Of a DNA stretch of 64,000 bases, positions 1 to 9,381 are shown one piece after another (positions within the stretch are counted from its first letter, which is position 1; each line of letters begins with the position of its first letter). The stretch comes from Streptomyces altiplanensis. Lineage in GTDB: Bacteria; Actinomycetota; Actinomycetes; Streptomycetales; Streptomycetaceae. Where the stretch lies: contig RHMC01000009.1 in assembly GCA_003719395.1 (NCBI GenBank), forward strand, positions 17,541-81,540, in the 5' to 3' direction. The translations under genes were made by a program, and so were the position numbers. The notes beneath the pieces are model-generated. The model had not been told where the DNA came from, ran no database searches, and saw only the letters and a program-made list of their open reading frames with translations.

Positions 1-2
1 GC

Positions 3-152
3 GAGAACGCGTGCGTCAACGGTCACCTGGAGACGTATCTCCTGACCGGTCGGACACCGGTGCGGCGCGCGCAGTGCGCGCCGCACCGGGAGCCGAACCC
101 GGTGTCGCTGGACGAACGGGCGGTGGCGAAGGAGCCGGTGCCCGCTGTCTGA
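3..152 (+). CDS. C-terminal end of a secreted alpha/beta hydrolase (tripeptidyl-aminopeptidase type), cut by the window edge
   Basis: Only the last 49 codons are present, ending at TGA 150-152. The peptide contains ENACVNGHLETYLLTG, then RTPVRRAQC. This resembles the TAP-like C-terminal segment of Streptomyces tripeptidyl aminopeptidases and related exported hydrolases, where a short helix ending in YLxxG precedes a conserved Cys near the C terminus. The catalytic triad lies outside the window. The gene converges on hemQ, and a strong hairpin separates the two. The family call rests on this tail alone. Confidence 0.55.
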   Translation, partial: ENACVNGHLETYLLTGRTPVRRAQCAPHREPNPVSLDERAVAKEPVPAV

Positions 153-166
153 TCTTCCGGGTCTGG

Positions 167-201
167 GGTGGCGGGCCGCCGCTCAGGCGAGGCCCGCCAC
201 C
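167..201. terminator. Bidirectional hairpin between the hydrolase and hemQ
   Basis: Arms at 167-177 (GGTGGCGGGCC) and 191-201 (GGCCCGCCACC) form a perfect 11-bp stem with a 13-nt loop. The distal arm lies inside the last codons of hemQ. The two flanking genes converge, so the hairpin probably ends transcription from both sides. No long T run follows, which is common in Streptomyces. Confidence 0.7.
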
Positions 202-920
202 AGGTCTGCGACCGACTTGCGCCGACCAGTGTAGAAAGGCACCTCTTCGCGCACGTACATGCGGGCCTCGGAAGCGCGCAGGTGACGCATCAGGTCGACG
301 ATGCGGTAGAGCTCGTCGGCCTCGAAGGCCAGCAGCCACTCGTAGTCGCCGAGCGAGAACGACGCGACCGTGTTGGCGCGCACGTCCGGGTAACCGCGCG
401 CCATCTTGCCGTGGTCGGCGAGCATGCGACGACGGTCCTCGTCGGGCAGCAGGTACCAGTCGTACGAGCGCACGAAGGGGTAGACGCTGACGTAGTCGCG
501 CGGCGTCTCGTCGGCCAGGAAGGCCGGGATGTGCGACTTGTTGAACTCGGCGGGGCGGTGCAGCGCCATGTTCGACCAGACCGGCTCCAGCGCGCGGCCC
601 AGCCTGGTGCGGCGGAAGAGGTTGTACGCCTCCTGGAGCTGGTCCGCGGTCTCCGCGTGCCACCAGATCATGACGTCCGCGTCGGCGCGCAGCCCCGACA
701 CGTCGTACGTGCCGCGCACGGTGACGTCCTTGGCCGCGAGCTGGTCGAACAGCTCCTGGACCTCGTCGGCGAAACCGGCGCGCGCGGTGTCGTCGGGCAG
801 CACGTCCCGAAGCTTGAAGACGGACCACAGGGTGTAGCGGATGACGTCGTTGAGGTCCTTGGCCTTCTTGCCGGCGTTCGGCCCTCGGGGGGATGTCACA
901 GTCTCCGGAGCATCAGTCAT
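183..920 (-). CDS. hemQ: Coproheme decarboxylase HemQ (chlorite-dismutase family)
   Basis: Intact 245-residue gene. HemQ catalyses the last step of the coproporphyrin-dependent haem pathway of Gram-positive bacteria, oxidative decarboxylation of coproheme to haem b. Family signatures include [10 protein letters not shown] near the N terminus, [25 protein letters not shown] with the conserved Tyr, [10 protein letters not shown] carrying the proximal His-containing segment, and [16 protein letters not shown]. The ATG at 918-920 lies 4 nt after the stop of hemY, so the two are co-transcribed. The small gap suggests translational coupling. Length matches actinobacterial HemQ. There are no frameshifts here, in contrast to hemY. 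Confidence 0.93.
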   Translation of the reverse strand: MTDAPETVTSPRGPNAGKKAKDLNDVIRYTLWSVFKLRDVLPDDTARAGFADEVQELFDQLAAKDVTVRGTYDVSGLRADADVMIWWHAETADQLQEAYNLFRRTRLGRALEPVWSNMALHRPAEFNKSHIPAFLADETPRDYVSVYPFVRSYDWYLLPDEDRRRMLADHGKMARGYPDVRANTVASFSLGDYEWLLAFEADELYRIVDLMRHLRASEARMYVREEVPFYTGRRKSVADLVAGLA

Positions 921-924
921 GTCC

Positions 925-2352
925 CTATTCTCCCGTGCCGTGATCCGTGCCCCGCGCCGGGTCCGGGGTGAGCATGATCTCGTCGGCCGCGCGCGTGCCG
1001 CTCGCGATGCACGCGGGGGATGCCCACACCGTCGTACGCCGCCCCGCAGACCCGCCAGTCCCGGCAGCTTCGCGACCTCGCCCCGCACCCGCGCGACCCG
1101 GTCGGGGTGGCCGACGGGATACTGCGGCAGGCCGCCGATCCACCGGGTCACCTCGGTGGCCACGGGCCGGGCCGCGAGGCCGGTCGCCGCGCCGAGGTCC
1201 GCCAGGGACACGTCGACGAGTTCACCGTCCTCGCGGTGCAGGTGTTCCTCCTCGCCGTAACGGCCGATGGAGGTGCGCAGGAGGAACAGGTCGGGGGCGG
1301 AGGCGTTCGTCCAGTTCCACTTGCGGGTCGAGAAGGTGGCGGCCTTGATGGTCCGCCCGTCCACGGGCGGCACGAGGAAGCCGGACCCTTGGGGCATCGC
1401 CTCCACGTCCCGGCGCCGGAACGCCATGGTCACCAGGGCCATCGACGCGTACTCGACGGCGGACAGCTCGGCGGCCGCGGCCGGTGACTCGGCGGCGAGC
1501 AGCGCGGCGGCGGACCAGGCGGGGGCCGCGAGGACGACGGCGTCGGCCGCGATCACCCGCTCGTCGGTACGTACCTGCCAGCCGCCGGCGTCACGCGTCA
1601 GCCCGAGCACGGGCGTGCGCAGGAGGATCTCGCCGCCCCGGGCGCGCACCGCGTCGGCGAGCGGCGCCGGGCAGCGTGCCGATGCCTCCCGCGATCCCCA
1701 TGAAGACGGGACCGGTCTGCTGCTTCTCGCCCGCCCGCCGCTGGATCTCCCGTACGCCGTCGAGGAGCGAGTCGTACGCCCGCGCCGCCTCGAAGAGCTG
1801 CGGCACGGCGGCGCGCATCGACGTCCGGTACACATCACCGGCGTACACGCCGCCGAGCAGCGGCTCCACCAGCCGGTCGACGACCTCCCGGCCGAGACGG
1901 GCCGCGACGTACGCGCCGATCGCGATGTCGTCGCCGACGTCGTGCGCGGCAGTTCGTGGTCGCGGCGCATCCGGGCGAGGGCGTCCTCGGAGAGGACGCC
2001 GCCGAGCACCGCCGGGTCGCCCGGCACGCCCATCACGTGGCCCTTGGGCATGGGGGTGAGCGTGCCCCGGTTCCACAGCGACGCGGTGGCGGTGGCGGGC
2101 GGCTGGAGCCGGTCGCCGAGCCCCACCGCACGGGCCAGGGCGACTGCCTCGGGGCGCCGGGCGCGCATCGACTCGGTGCCCAGGTCGACGGCGCGCCCGC
2201 GATCTCACCCGCCAGGAGCTTGCCGCCGAGCCGGTCCGTCGCCTCCAGCAGGGTCACGCGCGCACCGGCGCCGGCCAGCCGGTGCGCGCGGCGAGCCCGG
2301 CGATGCCGCCGCCGATGACGACGGCAAGGCCCGTACGAGGTTCCACGTTCAT
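925..2352 (-). CDS. hemY: Coproporphyrinogen/protoporphyrinogen oxidase HemY, split by several frameshifts
   Basis: FAD-dependent oxidase of the porphyrinogen ring, immediately upstream of hemQ. The start is ATG 2350-2352, followed by [13 protein letters not shown], the dinucleotide-binding motif. The protein then continues in other frames: [11 protein letters not shown] (about 2250-2215), the block around [15 protein letters not shown] (about 2070-2030), [19 protein letters not shown] (about 1890-1830), [14 protein letters not shown] (about 1540) and [12 protein letters not shown] (about 1130). The C-terminal [13 protein letters not shown] ends at TAG 925-927. At least five frame changes are needed to read about 470 residues, the normal family length. 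Because haem synthesis is essential, I infer sequencing indels rather than a pseudogene. I did not resolve every indel to one base. Confidence 0.85.
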
Positions 2353-2481
2353 GGGGTCCACTCTCTCAAACCCGGAACGAGTCCTGACCGTGACCGCTTC
2401 GGGACCGGAAAACGGCAACCCCCTCCCCCGTCCCGCACGTCGAACCGGCAACATCCACCACGACGTTCGGGGGGAACCGAC

Positions 2482-3460
2482 ATGCGTGCAGCACGTACGT
2501 CCGGGCACCGTTCTTCCAAGGTCCTCGCGACCGCTCTGCTCACCGCTTCGCTGGCGCTCGGCGGATGCGGCGCCTCCAACAACGATGAGGCCGGCAGCAA
2601 GAGCGCGGCCGACGCTCCGGCCGGGGGGCGGGCGGAGCGGGCGTCGGCGACGGCGCGCGGCCGACTCGGGGGCGAAGGCGCCCGCCGACGGGACCGGGGC
2701 GAAGAAGCCACCGCTCGCCAAGACCCATGTCATCCGTACCGCGACGCTCTCGGTCGAGGTCGCCGACGCCACGAAGGCGCTCGCCACGGCCCGTACGGCG
2801 GCCGAGAACGCCGGGGGCATCGTCGGCAACGAGACCACCGAGCGGATCGACGACGGTCACGTCTACTCCCGCATCGTCCTGCGCGTCCCGCAGGAGGAGT
2901 ACGACGCCGTGCTGAAGGAGCTCTCCGGCACCGGCAAGCTGCTGAACCGCAAGGCCGAGGCCAAGGACGTCACCGAGCAGGTGGTGGACGTCGACAGCCG
3001 CATCACGTCGCAGCGCACCAGCGTCGCGCGCGTACGGGACATGATGGACCGGGCCACCGAGCTCAGCGATGTGGTCATGCTGGAGGGCGAGCTGAACACC
3101 CGCCAGACCGAGCTGGAGGCCCTCCTCGCCCAGCAGGCGTCGCTCAAGGACCGTACGAGCATGGCGACCATCACCCTCGAACTCTCCGAGCCCGAGGCGG
3201 AGGAGACCGGGGAGGAGGACGACAGCCCCGGCTTCACGGACGCGCTCGGGGGCGGCTGGGACGCCTTCGTCACCACCCTCAAGTGGGTCGCGATGGCGCT
3301 CGGCGCGGTGGCCCCGTTCGCCGCGGCGCTCGCCCTGCTGTACGTCCTGTGGCGGCTGCTGCGGGGCAGCCTGCCGCAGCGGCGGACGGCCGCACCCGCG
3401 CCCGTGCCCGCGCCCGCCGGGGAACCGCAGGAAAAGAAGCGGGAGGAGCCGCAGGAATAG
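2482..3460 (+). CDS. DUF4349 lipoprotein, one frameshift
   Basis: The N terminus (ATG 2482) is a lipoprotein signal: a basic start, the hydrophobic stretch VLATALLTASLALGG and the Cys of a GGC lipobox near residue 30. A low-complexity Ala/Gly-rich segment follows. The frame then changes in the G-rich run around 2620-2680 and the main domain is read in frame 2. That domain contains RTATLSVEVADATKAL, GGIVGNETTERID, RVPQEEYDAVLKEL and the coiled-coil region DVDSRITSQRTSVARVRDMM, the pattern of DUF4349. A C-terminal membrane helix (about 3285-3360) and a basic Pro/Glu tail follow. The family is a membrane-anchored envelope protein of unknown function. Total length is about 325 residues. Confidence 0.8.
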
Positions 3461-3508
3461 CCCCGCACGTAGCGTGTCCTTCGGACGTACGGACTGAGAG
3501 GACACGCC

Positions 3509-4919
3509 ATGGCAGCGGCGGAGCGACTGGTGGTCATCGGCGGCGACGCGGCGGGCATGTCCGCCGCGTCGCAGGCCCGCAGGCTCAAGGGCCCGGACGA
3601 GCTGGAGATCGTCGCCTTCGAGCGCGGTCACTTCACGTCGTACTCGGCCTGCGGCATCCCGTACTGGGTCGGCGGAGCCGTCACGGAGCGGGACGAGCTG
3701 ATCGCCCGTACCCCCGAGGAGCACCGCGCGCGCGACATCGATCTGCGGATCCGCACCGAGGTCACCGAGATCGACGTGGCGGGCGGCCGGGTCCGCTCGC
3801 GCGACCTCGAATCGGGCGGCGAGTCCTGGACCGGCTTCGACAAACTGGTCGTCGCGACCGGCGCCCGGCCCGTCCGCCCGCCGCTGCCCGGCATCGACGC
3901 CCCGGGCATGCACGGCGTGCAGACCTCGACGACGGCCAGGCCCTGATACTCCCTGGAGCGGACCGGGGGGGCGGCGCGCGGTGGTCGTCGGGGCGGGGCT
4001 ACATCGGCGTCGAGATGGCGGAGGCGCTGGTCGGCCGCGGGTACGAGGTGACCGTCCTGAACCGGAGCGAGCAGCCGATGTCCACCCTCGACCCGGACAT
4101 GGGGCGCCTCGTGCACGAGGCGATGAACGGCATGGGCATCACGACCGTCTCCGGCGCAGAGGTCACCAAGATCCTCACCGGCGGCGACGGCCGCGTCAGG
4201 GCGGTCGCCACGGACGGGGACACCTACCCCGCGGACGTCGTCGTCCTCGGCCTCGGCGTCGAACCGGAGACCACGCTGGCACGCGGGGCGGGGCTGCCGG
4301 TCGGAGCGTACGGCGGCCTGGTCACCGACCTCTCCCTGCGCGTGAGGGGCCACGACAACATCTGGGCGGGCGGCGACTGCGTCGAGGTGCTCGACCTCGT
4401 CTCGGGCCGCCGCCGCCACATCGCGCTCGGCACGCACGCGAACAAGCACGGCCAGGTGATCGGCTCGAACGTGGGCGGCGACTACGCGACGTTCCCCGGC
4501 GTGGTCGGTACGGCGGTCAGCAAGGTCTGCGACCTGGAGATCGCGCGCACCGGTCTGCGCGAGAAGGACGCGCGTGCGGAGGGGCTTCAGTTCGTGACGG
4601 CGACGATCGAGTCCACGAGCCGCGCCGGGTACTACCCCGGCGCGTCGCCCATGACGGTGAAGATGACCGCGGAGCGCCGGACGGGGCGGCTGCTCGGCGT
4701 CCAGATCGTCGGCCGCGAGGGGCGGGCAAACGCGTCGACATCGCGCCGGTCGCGCTCACCGCCGGCATGACGGTGGACCGGATGACGGCCCTGGACCTGG
4801 GCTACGCCCCGCCGTTCTCCCCGGTGTGGGACCCGGTGCTGGTGGCGGCCCGGAAGGCGGTCGCGGCGGTGCGGGCCGGAGCCGACCGGGGGGCGCCGTC
4901 CAGCCCGTCCGGCGCTTGA
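3509..4919 (+). CDS. CoA-disulfide-reductase-like FAD/NAD(P) oxidoreductase, at least two frameshifts
   Basis: Pyridine nucleotide-disulfide oxidoreductase of the class that uses a single active-site Cys. The N-terminal FAD motif is VVIGGDAAGMSAAS. It is followed by TSYSACGIPYWVGG, where the Cys before GIPY is the redox residue in CoA-disulfide reductases and NADH oxidases. VVATGARPVRPPLPG closes the first part. The frame changes near 3935 and near 4000, where the NAD motif GAGYIGVEM needs one G fewer than the sequence shows. It changes again near 4725, after VQIVGREG. NIWAGGDCVEV is the second FAD motif. About 470 residues. It could act in thiol redox control; the substrate is not evident. 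Confidence 0.82.
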
Positions 4920-4999
4920 GGACACGCCCGGAAAGCGTCCGGGGGGGCGAGGCCCGGCCCCCCGCCCCCCGGCAGGGGGACAGACCCGCCGCGGGCATC

Positions 5000-6076
5000 C
5001 GCCCCGAGCGCGCCGCGTGCGCGTGTGGACGTACTCCGTCAGGCGGGTCAGCGCGTCGGGATCCGTCGCCGGCAGGACGCCGTGACCGAGGTTGAAGATG
5101 TGGCCCTCCAGGCCCGCCGCGCGGCCAGCACCTCGTCCGCCTTCGCCATGACCGCGTCCGGCGTCGAGAAGAGGACCGCGGGGTCGAGGTTGCCCTGGAG
5201 CGCCTTGCCGGGGCCGACGCGGCGTGCGGCCTCGTCCATCGGGACCCGCCAGTCGACGCCGACGACATCCGCGCCGGCCTCGCCCATCAGCCCGAGCAGC
5301 TCGCCCGTGCCCACACCGAAGTGGATGCGCGGTACCCCGTACGACGCCACCGCGTCGAAGACCTTCGCGGACGCGGGCATCACGGAGCGCGTGTAGTCGG
5401 CGGGGGCGAGCGCCCCGACCCAGGAGTCGAAGAGCTGGACGGCGGACGCGCCCGCCTCGATCTGCACCTTGAGGAAGGCCCCGGTGATCTCCGCGAGCCG
5501 GTCGAGGAGGTCGGCCCACAGCTGCGGGTCGCCGTACATCAGGGCCTTGGTGTGCTCGTGGTTGCGCGAGGGGCCGCCCTCCACGAGGTAGCTCGCGAGG
5601 GTGAAGGGCGCACCCGCGAACCCGATGAGCGGGGTGGAGCCGAGCTCACGCGTGAGCATCCCGATCGCCTCGGTGACGTACGTGACGTCCTCGGGCGTCA
5701 GGTCGCGCAGCCGGGCGAGATCGGCGCGGGTGCGGACCGGCTCGGCGATGACAGGGCCGACGCCGGGCTTGATGTCGAGGTCGATGCCGATGGCCTTGAG
5801 CGGCACCACGATGTCGCTGAAGAAAATGGCCGCGTCGACGTTGTGGCGGCGCACGGGCTGCAGCGTGATCTCGGTGACCAGCTCGGGCCGCATGCACGAC
5901 TCCAGCATCGGAATGCCCTCGCGCACCTTCAGGTACTCCGGCAGCGAGCGCCCCGCCTGCCGCATGAACCAGACCGGCGTGTGCGGCACCGGCTCGCGCC
6001 TGCACGCCTTCAGGAAGGTCGAGTCGTACGTCTGGCTCTGCGGGCCGTCCATGGGGCGGCGGTCGTTGGCACTCAC
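5000..6076 (-). CDS. hemE: Uroporphyrinogen decarboxylase HemE, frameshifted near the C terminus
   Basis: Converts uroporphyrinogen III to coproporphyrinogen III and so feeds the HemY-HemQ route encoded at 0.2-2.4 kb. The start is GTG 6074-6076 (VSANDRRPM). Signatures include [16 protein letters not shown] (substrate-binding signature 1), [32 protein letters not shown] (signature 2), VQLFDSWVG and ALQGNLDPA. The frame changes near 5120, after DEVLAA, and [15 protein letters not shown] is read in the next frame. The C terminus should fall close to EYVHT (about 5020). No stop follows in that frame, so a second indel is likely and the end given here is approximate. Confidence 0.88.
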
Positions 6077-6166
6077 GTCCAAATCTTCGCACGCGGGCCG
6101 AAGCGGTTGTCGCGGGGCGGGTGTCCTTCCCTGCGCGAGACCCGCGTTCCGCCTACTCTTCCCCGC

Positions 6167-6832
6167 ATGGCTCCGGCTCAGGGACGACTTTCGGATGAAG
6201 CTGACGGCAGGGGCGGCGCGGGGGACGACTCCGTTCCGCTCGCGTTCCGTCAGGCGGTCGACGCCCTGCGCTCGGCGCGCCTGCGTCCCGAGCTGGAGGT
6301 GGAGCCGACCCGCCCGCCCCAGCGGCTCGCGCCGTACGCGTACGCGCTGGAGGCGGCGGTCGTCCACGACGACGAGGACCTGGCGGACGGCCGGCTCGTG
6401 CTCCTGCACGACCCGGCGGGCCACGACGCCTGGCACGGGACGTTCCGGCTGGTGACGCTCGTACGGGCGGAGCTGGAGCCGGAGATGGCGTCCGATCCGC
6501 TGCTTCCCGAGGTGAGCTGGTCCTGGCTGACGGGCGCCCTGGAGGCACGCGGGCTGTCGTACGCGGAGGCGAGCGGCACCGTGACGCGGGCCGGCTCGTA
6601 CTACTTCGGCGGGCTGGCCGAGCGCAGGCCCGCGACGCAGATCGAGATCAGGGCGTCGTGGACGCCGCGCGAGGGGCGTGGCGGGGTGCCCGACACGGCG
6701 GCGCACCTGGCGGCCTGGTGCGACCTGCTGGCACAGATCGCCGGACTGCCTCCGGCGGCCGCCCAGGGGCCGGGTTCCGTGGACGCCGGTGTGGTGTCGC
6801 TGCCGCAGCGGCGGGGCCCGCAGGTGTCCTAG
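6167..6832 (+). CDS. DUF3000 family protein
   Basis: Intact 221-residue cytosolic protein that diverges from hemE with about 90 bp between them. Family signatures are [50 protein letters not shown] and [18 protein letters not shown]3000 proteins are conserved next to hemE in actinomycetes, but their function is unknown. ATG 6167 was chosen because similarity begins soon after it and upstream in-frame sequence lies within the hemE shadow. A strong terminator follows at 6845-6871. Confidence 0.85.
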   Translation: MAPAQGRLSDEADGRGGAGDDSVPLAFRQAVDALRSARLRPELEVEPTRPPQRLAPYAYALEAAVVHDDEDLADGRLVLLHDPAGHDAWHGTFRLVTLVRAELEPEMASDPLLPEVSWSWLTGALEARGLSYAEASGTVTRAGSYYFGGLAERRPATQIEIRASWTPREGRGGVPDTAAHLAAWCDLLAQIAGLPPAAAQGPGSVDAGVVSLPQRRGPQVS

Positions 6833-6844
6833 CAGGCGATGCGA

Positions 6845-6871
6845 GGGCGCGCCGGTACGGCGCGCCCTTTT
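6845..6871 (+). terminator. Rho-independent terminator after the DUF3000 gene
   Basis: GGGCGCGCC at 6845-6853 pairs perfectly with GGCGCGCCC at 6859-6867 around a 5-nt loop and is followed by TTTT. It lies 12 bp after the DUF3000 stop codon. Confidence 0.9.
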
Positions 6872-6914
6872 GCGTGCGCCGTACGAGCGATTCTCCACCC
6901 GACCGATCACGCAT

Positions 6915-6931
6915 CCGAATTGCCCGAATTG
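6915..6931. promoter_or_regulatory. Tandem direct repeat upstream of the response regulator
   Basis: CCGAATTG occurs at 6915-6922 and again at 6924-6931, a 9-bp period, in an AT-richer stretch about 60 bp before the regulator start. Direct repeats near one helical turn apart are typical of activator sites. No specific regulator is implied. Confidence 0.35.
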
Positions 6932-6990
6932 TTACTCACCAAATCGTGATCTTTCCCTAAAGGAGAGCGGCACTGCTGCCGAAGAGGTCA

Positions 6991-7726
6991 ATGACCCTTC
7001 AGCACGGTTCCCCCGGCTACTTCCCCGAGCCGGCGAGTTCCGCCACTCCCCCAGGAGGCCTGGTGTCCGTTCTCCTCGAGCAGCCCGCAAGCCTGGTCGC
7101 CTACCGCCCTAACAAGCCGACGGCCATGGTCGTCGTGGCCGACCCGCGCGTCCGCTCCACCGTCACCCGCCATCTGTGGGCCCTTGGAGTACGTGACGTC
7201 ATCGAGGCGTCGTCCATCGCGGAGGCACGTCCCCGCGTCGGCAGCCCGCGCGACATCTGCGTTGCCGACGTCCATCTGCCCGACGGTTCCGGGCTGACCC
7301 TGCTGTCCGAAACCCGCGCCGCGGGCTGGCCCAACGGGCTCGCCCTCTCCGCCGCCGACGACATCGGTGCCGTACGCAACGCCCTCGCGGGCGGCGTCAA
7401 GGGCTATGTCGTCACCGGCACGCGCAACAACATCGGACACCCCACCCGCCCCGGCGCCGCCCCCATCGGCGCCGTGGCCGCACGCATGCAGCGCCGCCCC
7501 CCGGGTGCCCCGAGCCACCCGGGCGGCTACCGAGAGCGCTCCGGCCGCCGAGGTCGAGGTGCTCAGACTGGTCGCGGAAGGCCAGTCGAACAAGGCGATC
7601 GGTGTCTCGATGGGGCTCTCCGCCCTGACGGTCAAGAGCCACCTCGCCCGTATCGCACGCAAGCTCGGCACGGGCGACCGTGCCGGGATGGTCGCGGTGG
7701 CGCTGCGCACCGGCATCATCCACTGA
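6991..7726 (+). CDS. Response regulator with C-terminal LuxR-type HTH, one frameshift
   Basis: The receiver-like part contains MVVVADPRVRSTVTRHLW, ICVADVHLPDGSGLTLL with the phospho-acceptor-type Asp, and ALSAADDIGAVRNALAGG. A Pro/Arg linker (MQRRPPGAPSHPGGYRE) leads to the HTH VEVLRLVAEGQSNKAIG and SALTVKSHLARIARKL, ending at TGA 7724-7726. An extra C in GGCCGCCGAGG near 7548 breaks the frame. Without it the protein is continuous. The AAAGGAG at about 6959-6965 is far from ATG 6991, and AGGAGG precedes an alternative GTG at 7063 that would start with VSVLLEQ. No histidine kinase gene is adjacent, so this is an orphan regulator. Confidence 0.82.
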
Positions 7727-7750
7727 TCGGTCCACACCCCCCACGCGCCC

Positions 7751-7772
7751 GCCGACGGAACGTTCCGCCGGC
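7751..7772. terminator. Near-perfect palindrome after the response regulator
   Basis: GCCG-A-CGGAAC at 7751-7761 pairs with GTTCCG-C-CGGC at 7762-7772, with one mismatch in each arm. It lies 25 bp after the stop codon and has no T run. It may be a weak terminator or a protein-binding palindrome. Confidence 0.4.
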
Positions 7773-7904
7773 GGCGCCCCTCATTGCGGTGCCCGGGAAG
7801 GGCACATGGGGGGGACATCGCGCCGGTACTGGTTTTCGCAGGTCACCCGCACTTTCGAGGACGAGTGCAGGTCAGGCGTTCGCTCGTACAGATACCCTTT
7901 ACGC

Positions 7905-9184
7905 GTGACCGACGCCCAAGAGACCGCAGCAGAGCCAGACCTGCGAAACCCCGGGGGCGCCCCCCCGGACGACGTCGAGACGGCGCCGATTCCCTTGTTG
8001 GAGCCTCGTGAAGGCATTCCGCCGGTGGTTGCCACCCAAGAGGCACTCGACGAAGTCGTCGCGGCTTTCGCCCGCGGCACCGGCCCCGTGGCCGTCGACG
8101 CCGAGCGGGCGTCCGGATACCGGTACGGGCAGCGGGCCTACCTCGTACAGCTGCGCCGCGAAGGCGCGGGCAGCGCGCTCATCGACCCGGTCGGCTGTCC
8201 CGACCTCTCCGCCCTGGGGGAGGCCCTCGCCGACAGCGAGTGGATCCTCCACGCCGCCACGCAGGACCTTCCGTGCCTGCGCGAAATAGGCATGGTGCCC
8301 ACCCGGCTCTTCGACACGGAGCTGGCGGGCCGGCTCGCGGGGTTCCCGCGCGTGGGTCTGGGCGCGATGGTCGAGTCCGTCCTCGGATACGCCCTGGAGA
8401 AGGGCCACTCCGCGGTCGACTGGTCCACCCGTCCGCTGCCCGAGCCCTGGCTGCGCTACGCCGCGCTCGACGTGGAGCTGCTCGTCGACCTGCGGGACTC
8501 GCTGGAGGAGGAGCTCGACCGGCAGGGGAAGCTGGAGTGGGCCCGTCAGGAGTTCGACGCCATCGCGTCGGCTCCGCCCGCACCGCCCCGCAAGGACCCG
8601 TGGCGCCGTACGTCGGGGATGCACAAGGTGCGCCGCCGGCGCAGATGGCGATCGTGCGGGAGCTGTGGAACGCCCGGGACCGGATCGCCCAGCGGCGTGA
8701 CGTGTCGCCCGGCAAGGTGCTCAGCGACACCGCGATCGTCGAAGGCGGCCTCGCCGTGCCGGCGAACGTACAGGCGCTGTCCGCACTGCCCGGCTTCGGT
8801 CACCGCATGGGACGCCGGCAGCTGGAGCAGTGGCAGGGGGTCGTCGACCGCGCCAAGGCACTGCCCGACTCGGAGCTCCCGCAGCCGGGAGCGGCGGTGA
8901 CGGGCCCGCCCCCGCCGCGTTCCTGGGCGGACAAGGACCCCACGGCGGCGGCCCGGCTGTCGGCCGCGCGGGCGGCGGTCTCGGCGCTCGCCGAGGAGCT
9001 GGGGATGCCTCAGGAGAACGTGATCACCCCGGACACGGTGCGACGGGTCTGCTGGGAGCCGCCGAAGGACGCGACGCCGGACGCGGTGGCCGCTTCGCTG
9101 GCGTCGTACGGCGCGCGTCAGTGGCAGATCGAGCTGGTGGCTCCGCTGCTGACCAAGGCGCTGACCGCGACGGCGGCCGCCTGA
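7905..9184 (+). CDS. rnd: Ribonuclease D-like 3'-5' exonuclease with HRDC domain, one frameshift
   Basis: Start GTG 7905 (VTDAQETAAEP). The DEDD exonuclease motifs are visible: GPVAVDAERASGYRY (motif I, D-x-E), WILHAATQDLPCLRE (motif II) and WLRYAALDVELLVDL (motif III, Y-x3-D). The frame changes near 8636, just after GMHKVRRR, where one base is extra in a CG-rich run. The C-terminal half continues with AQMAIVRELWNARDRIAQ, the HRDC helices, and ends at TGA 9182-9184. About 425 residues, typical for actinobacterial RNase D, which trims the 3' ends of stable RNAs. The start at 7905 is preferred over longer in-frame starts because family similarity begins near LLEPREGIPPV. Confidence 0.88.
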
Positions 9185-9212
9185 CCGCGGGTGGTCGGAC
9201 CGCTCCGAGCGC

Positions 9213-9242
9213 AAGCCCCCGGCCGTCCGCGGCCGGGGGCTT
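9213..9242 (+). terminator. Terminator after rnd
   Basis: AAGCCCCCGGCC at 9213-9224 pairs with GGCCGGGGGCTT at 9231-9242, a 12-bp stem with a 6-nt loop, followed by a short pyrimidine stretch. It separates rnd from the fadAB operon. Confidence 0.88.
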
Positions 9243-9381
9243 CTCCGTGTGACCTTCACCGCTCCCGCCGTGGGGGGTGGGCAGCTTGGTTACCCGCAAG
9301 TAGCATGGCGGTATGCGTCACGCCCACGCGGCGTGCCGTGTGTGCAGCAGTGCCACCCCGCACCCTGGAGGAGAGCCAATC

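Noticed and set aside
183..2168. A single 661-residue HemY-HemQ fusion protein
   Set aside because: The fusion arises only because a frameshift in hemY joins its frame to hemQ. hemQ has its own ATG, and hemY has its own stop 4 nt before it once the frame is corrected.
2254..2838. A 194-residue minus-strand protein starting upstream of hemY
   Set aside because: Its upstream part is antisense to the DUF4349 lipoprotein; the hemY start at 2350-2352 with the FAD motif right after it is the credible one.
1267..4770. A 1167-residue protein spanning DUF4349 and the oxidoreductase
   Set aside because: It strings together antisense hemY, the start of the lipoprotein and the middle of the oxidoreductase, and is created by indels.
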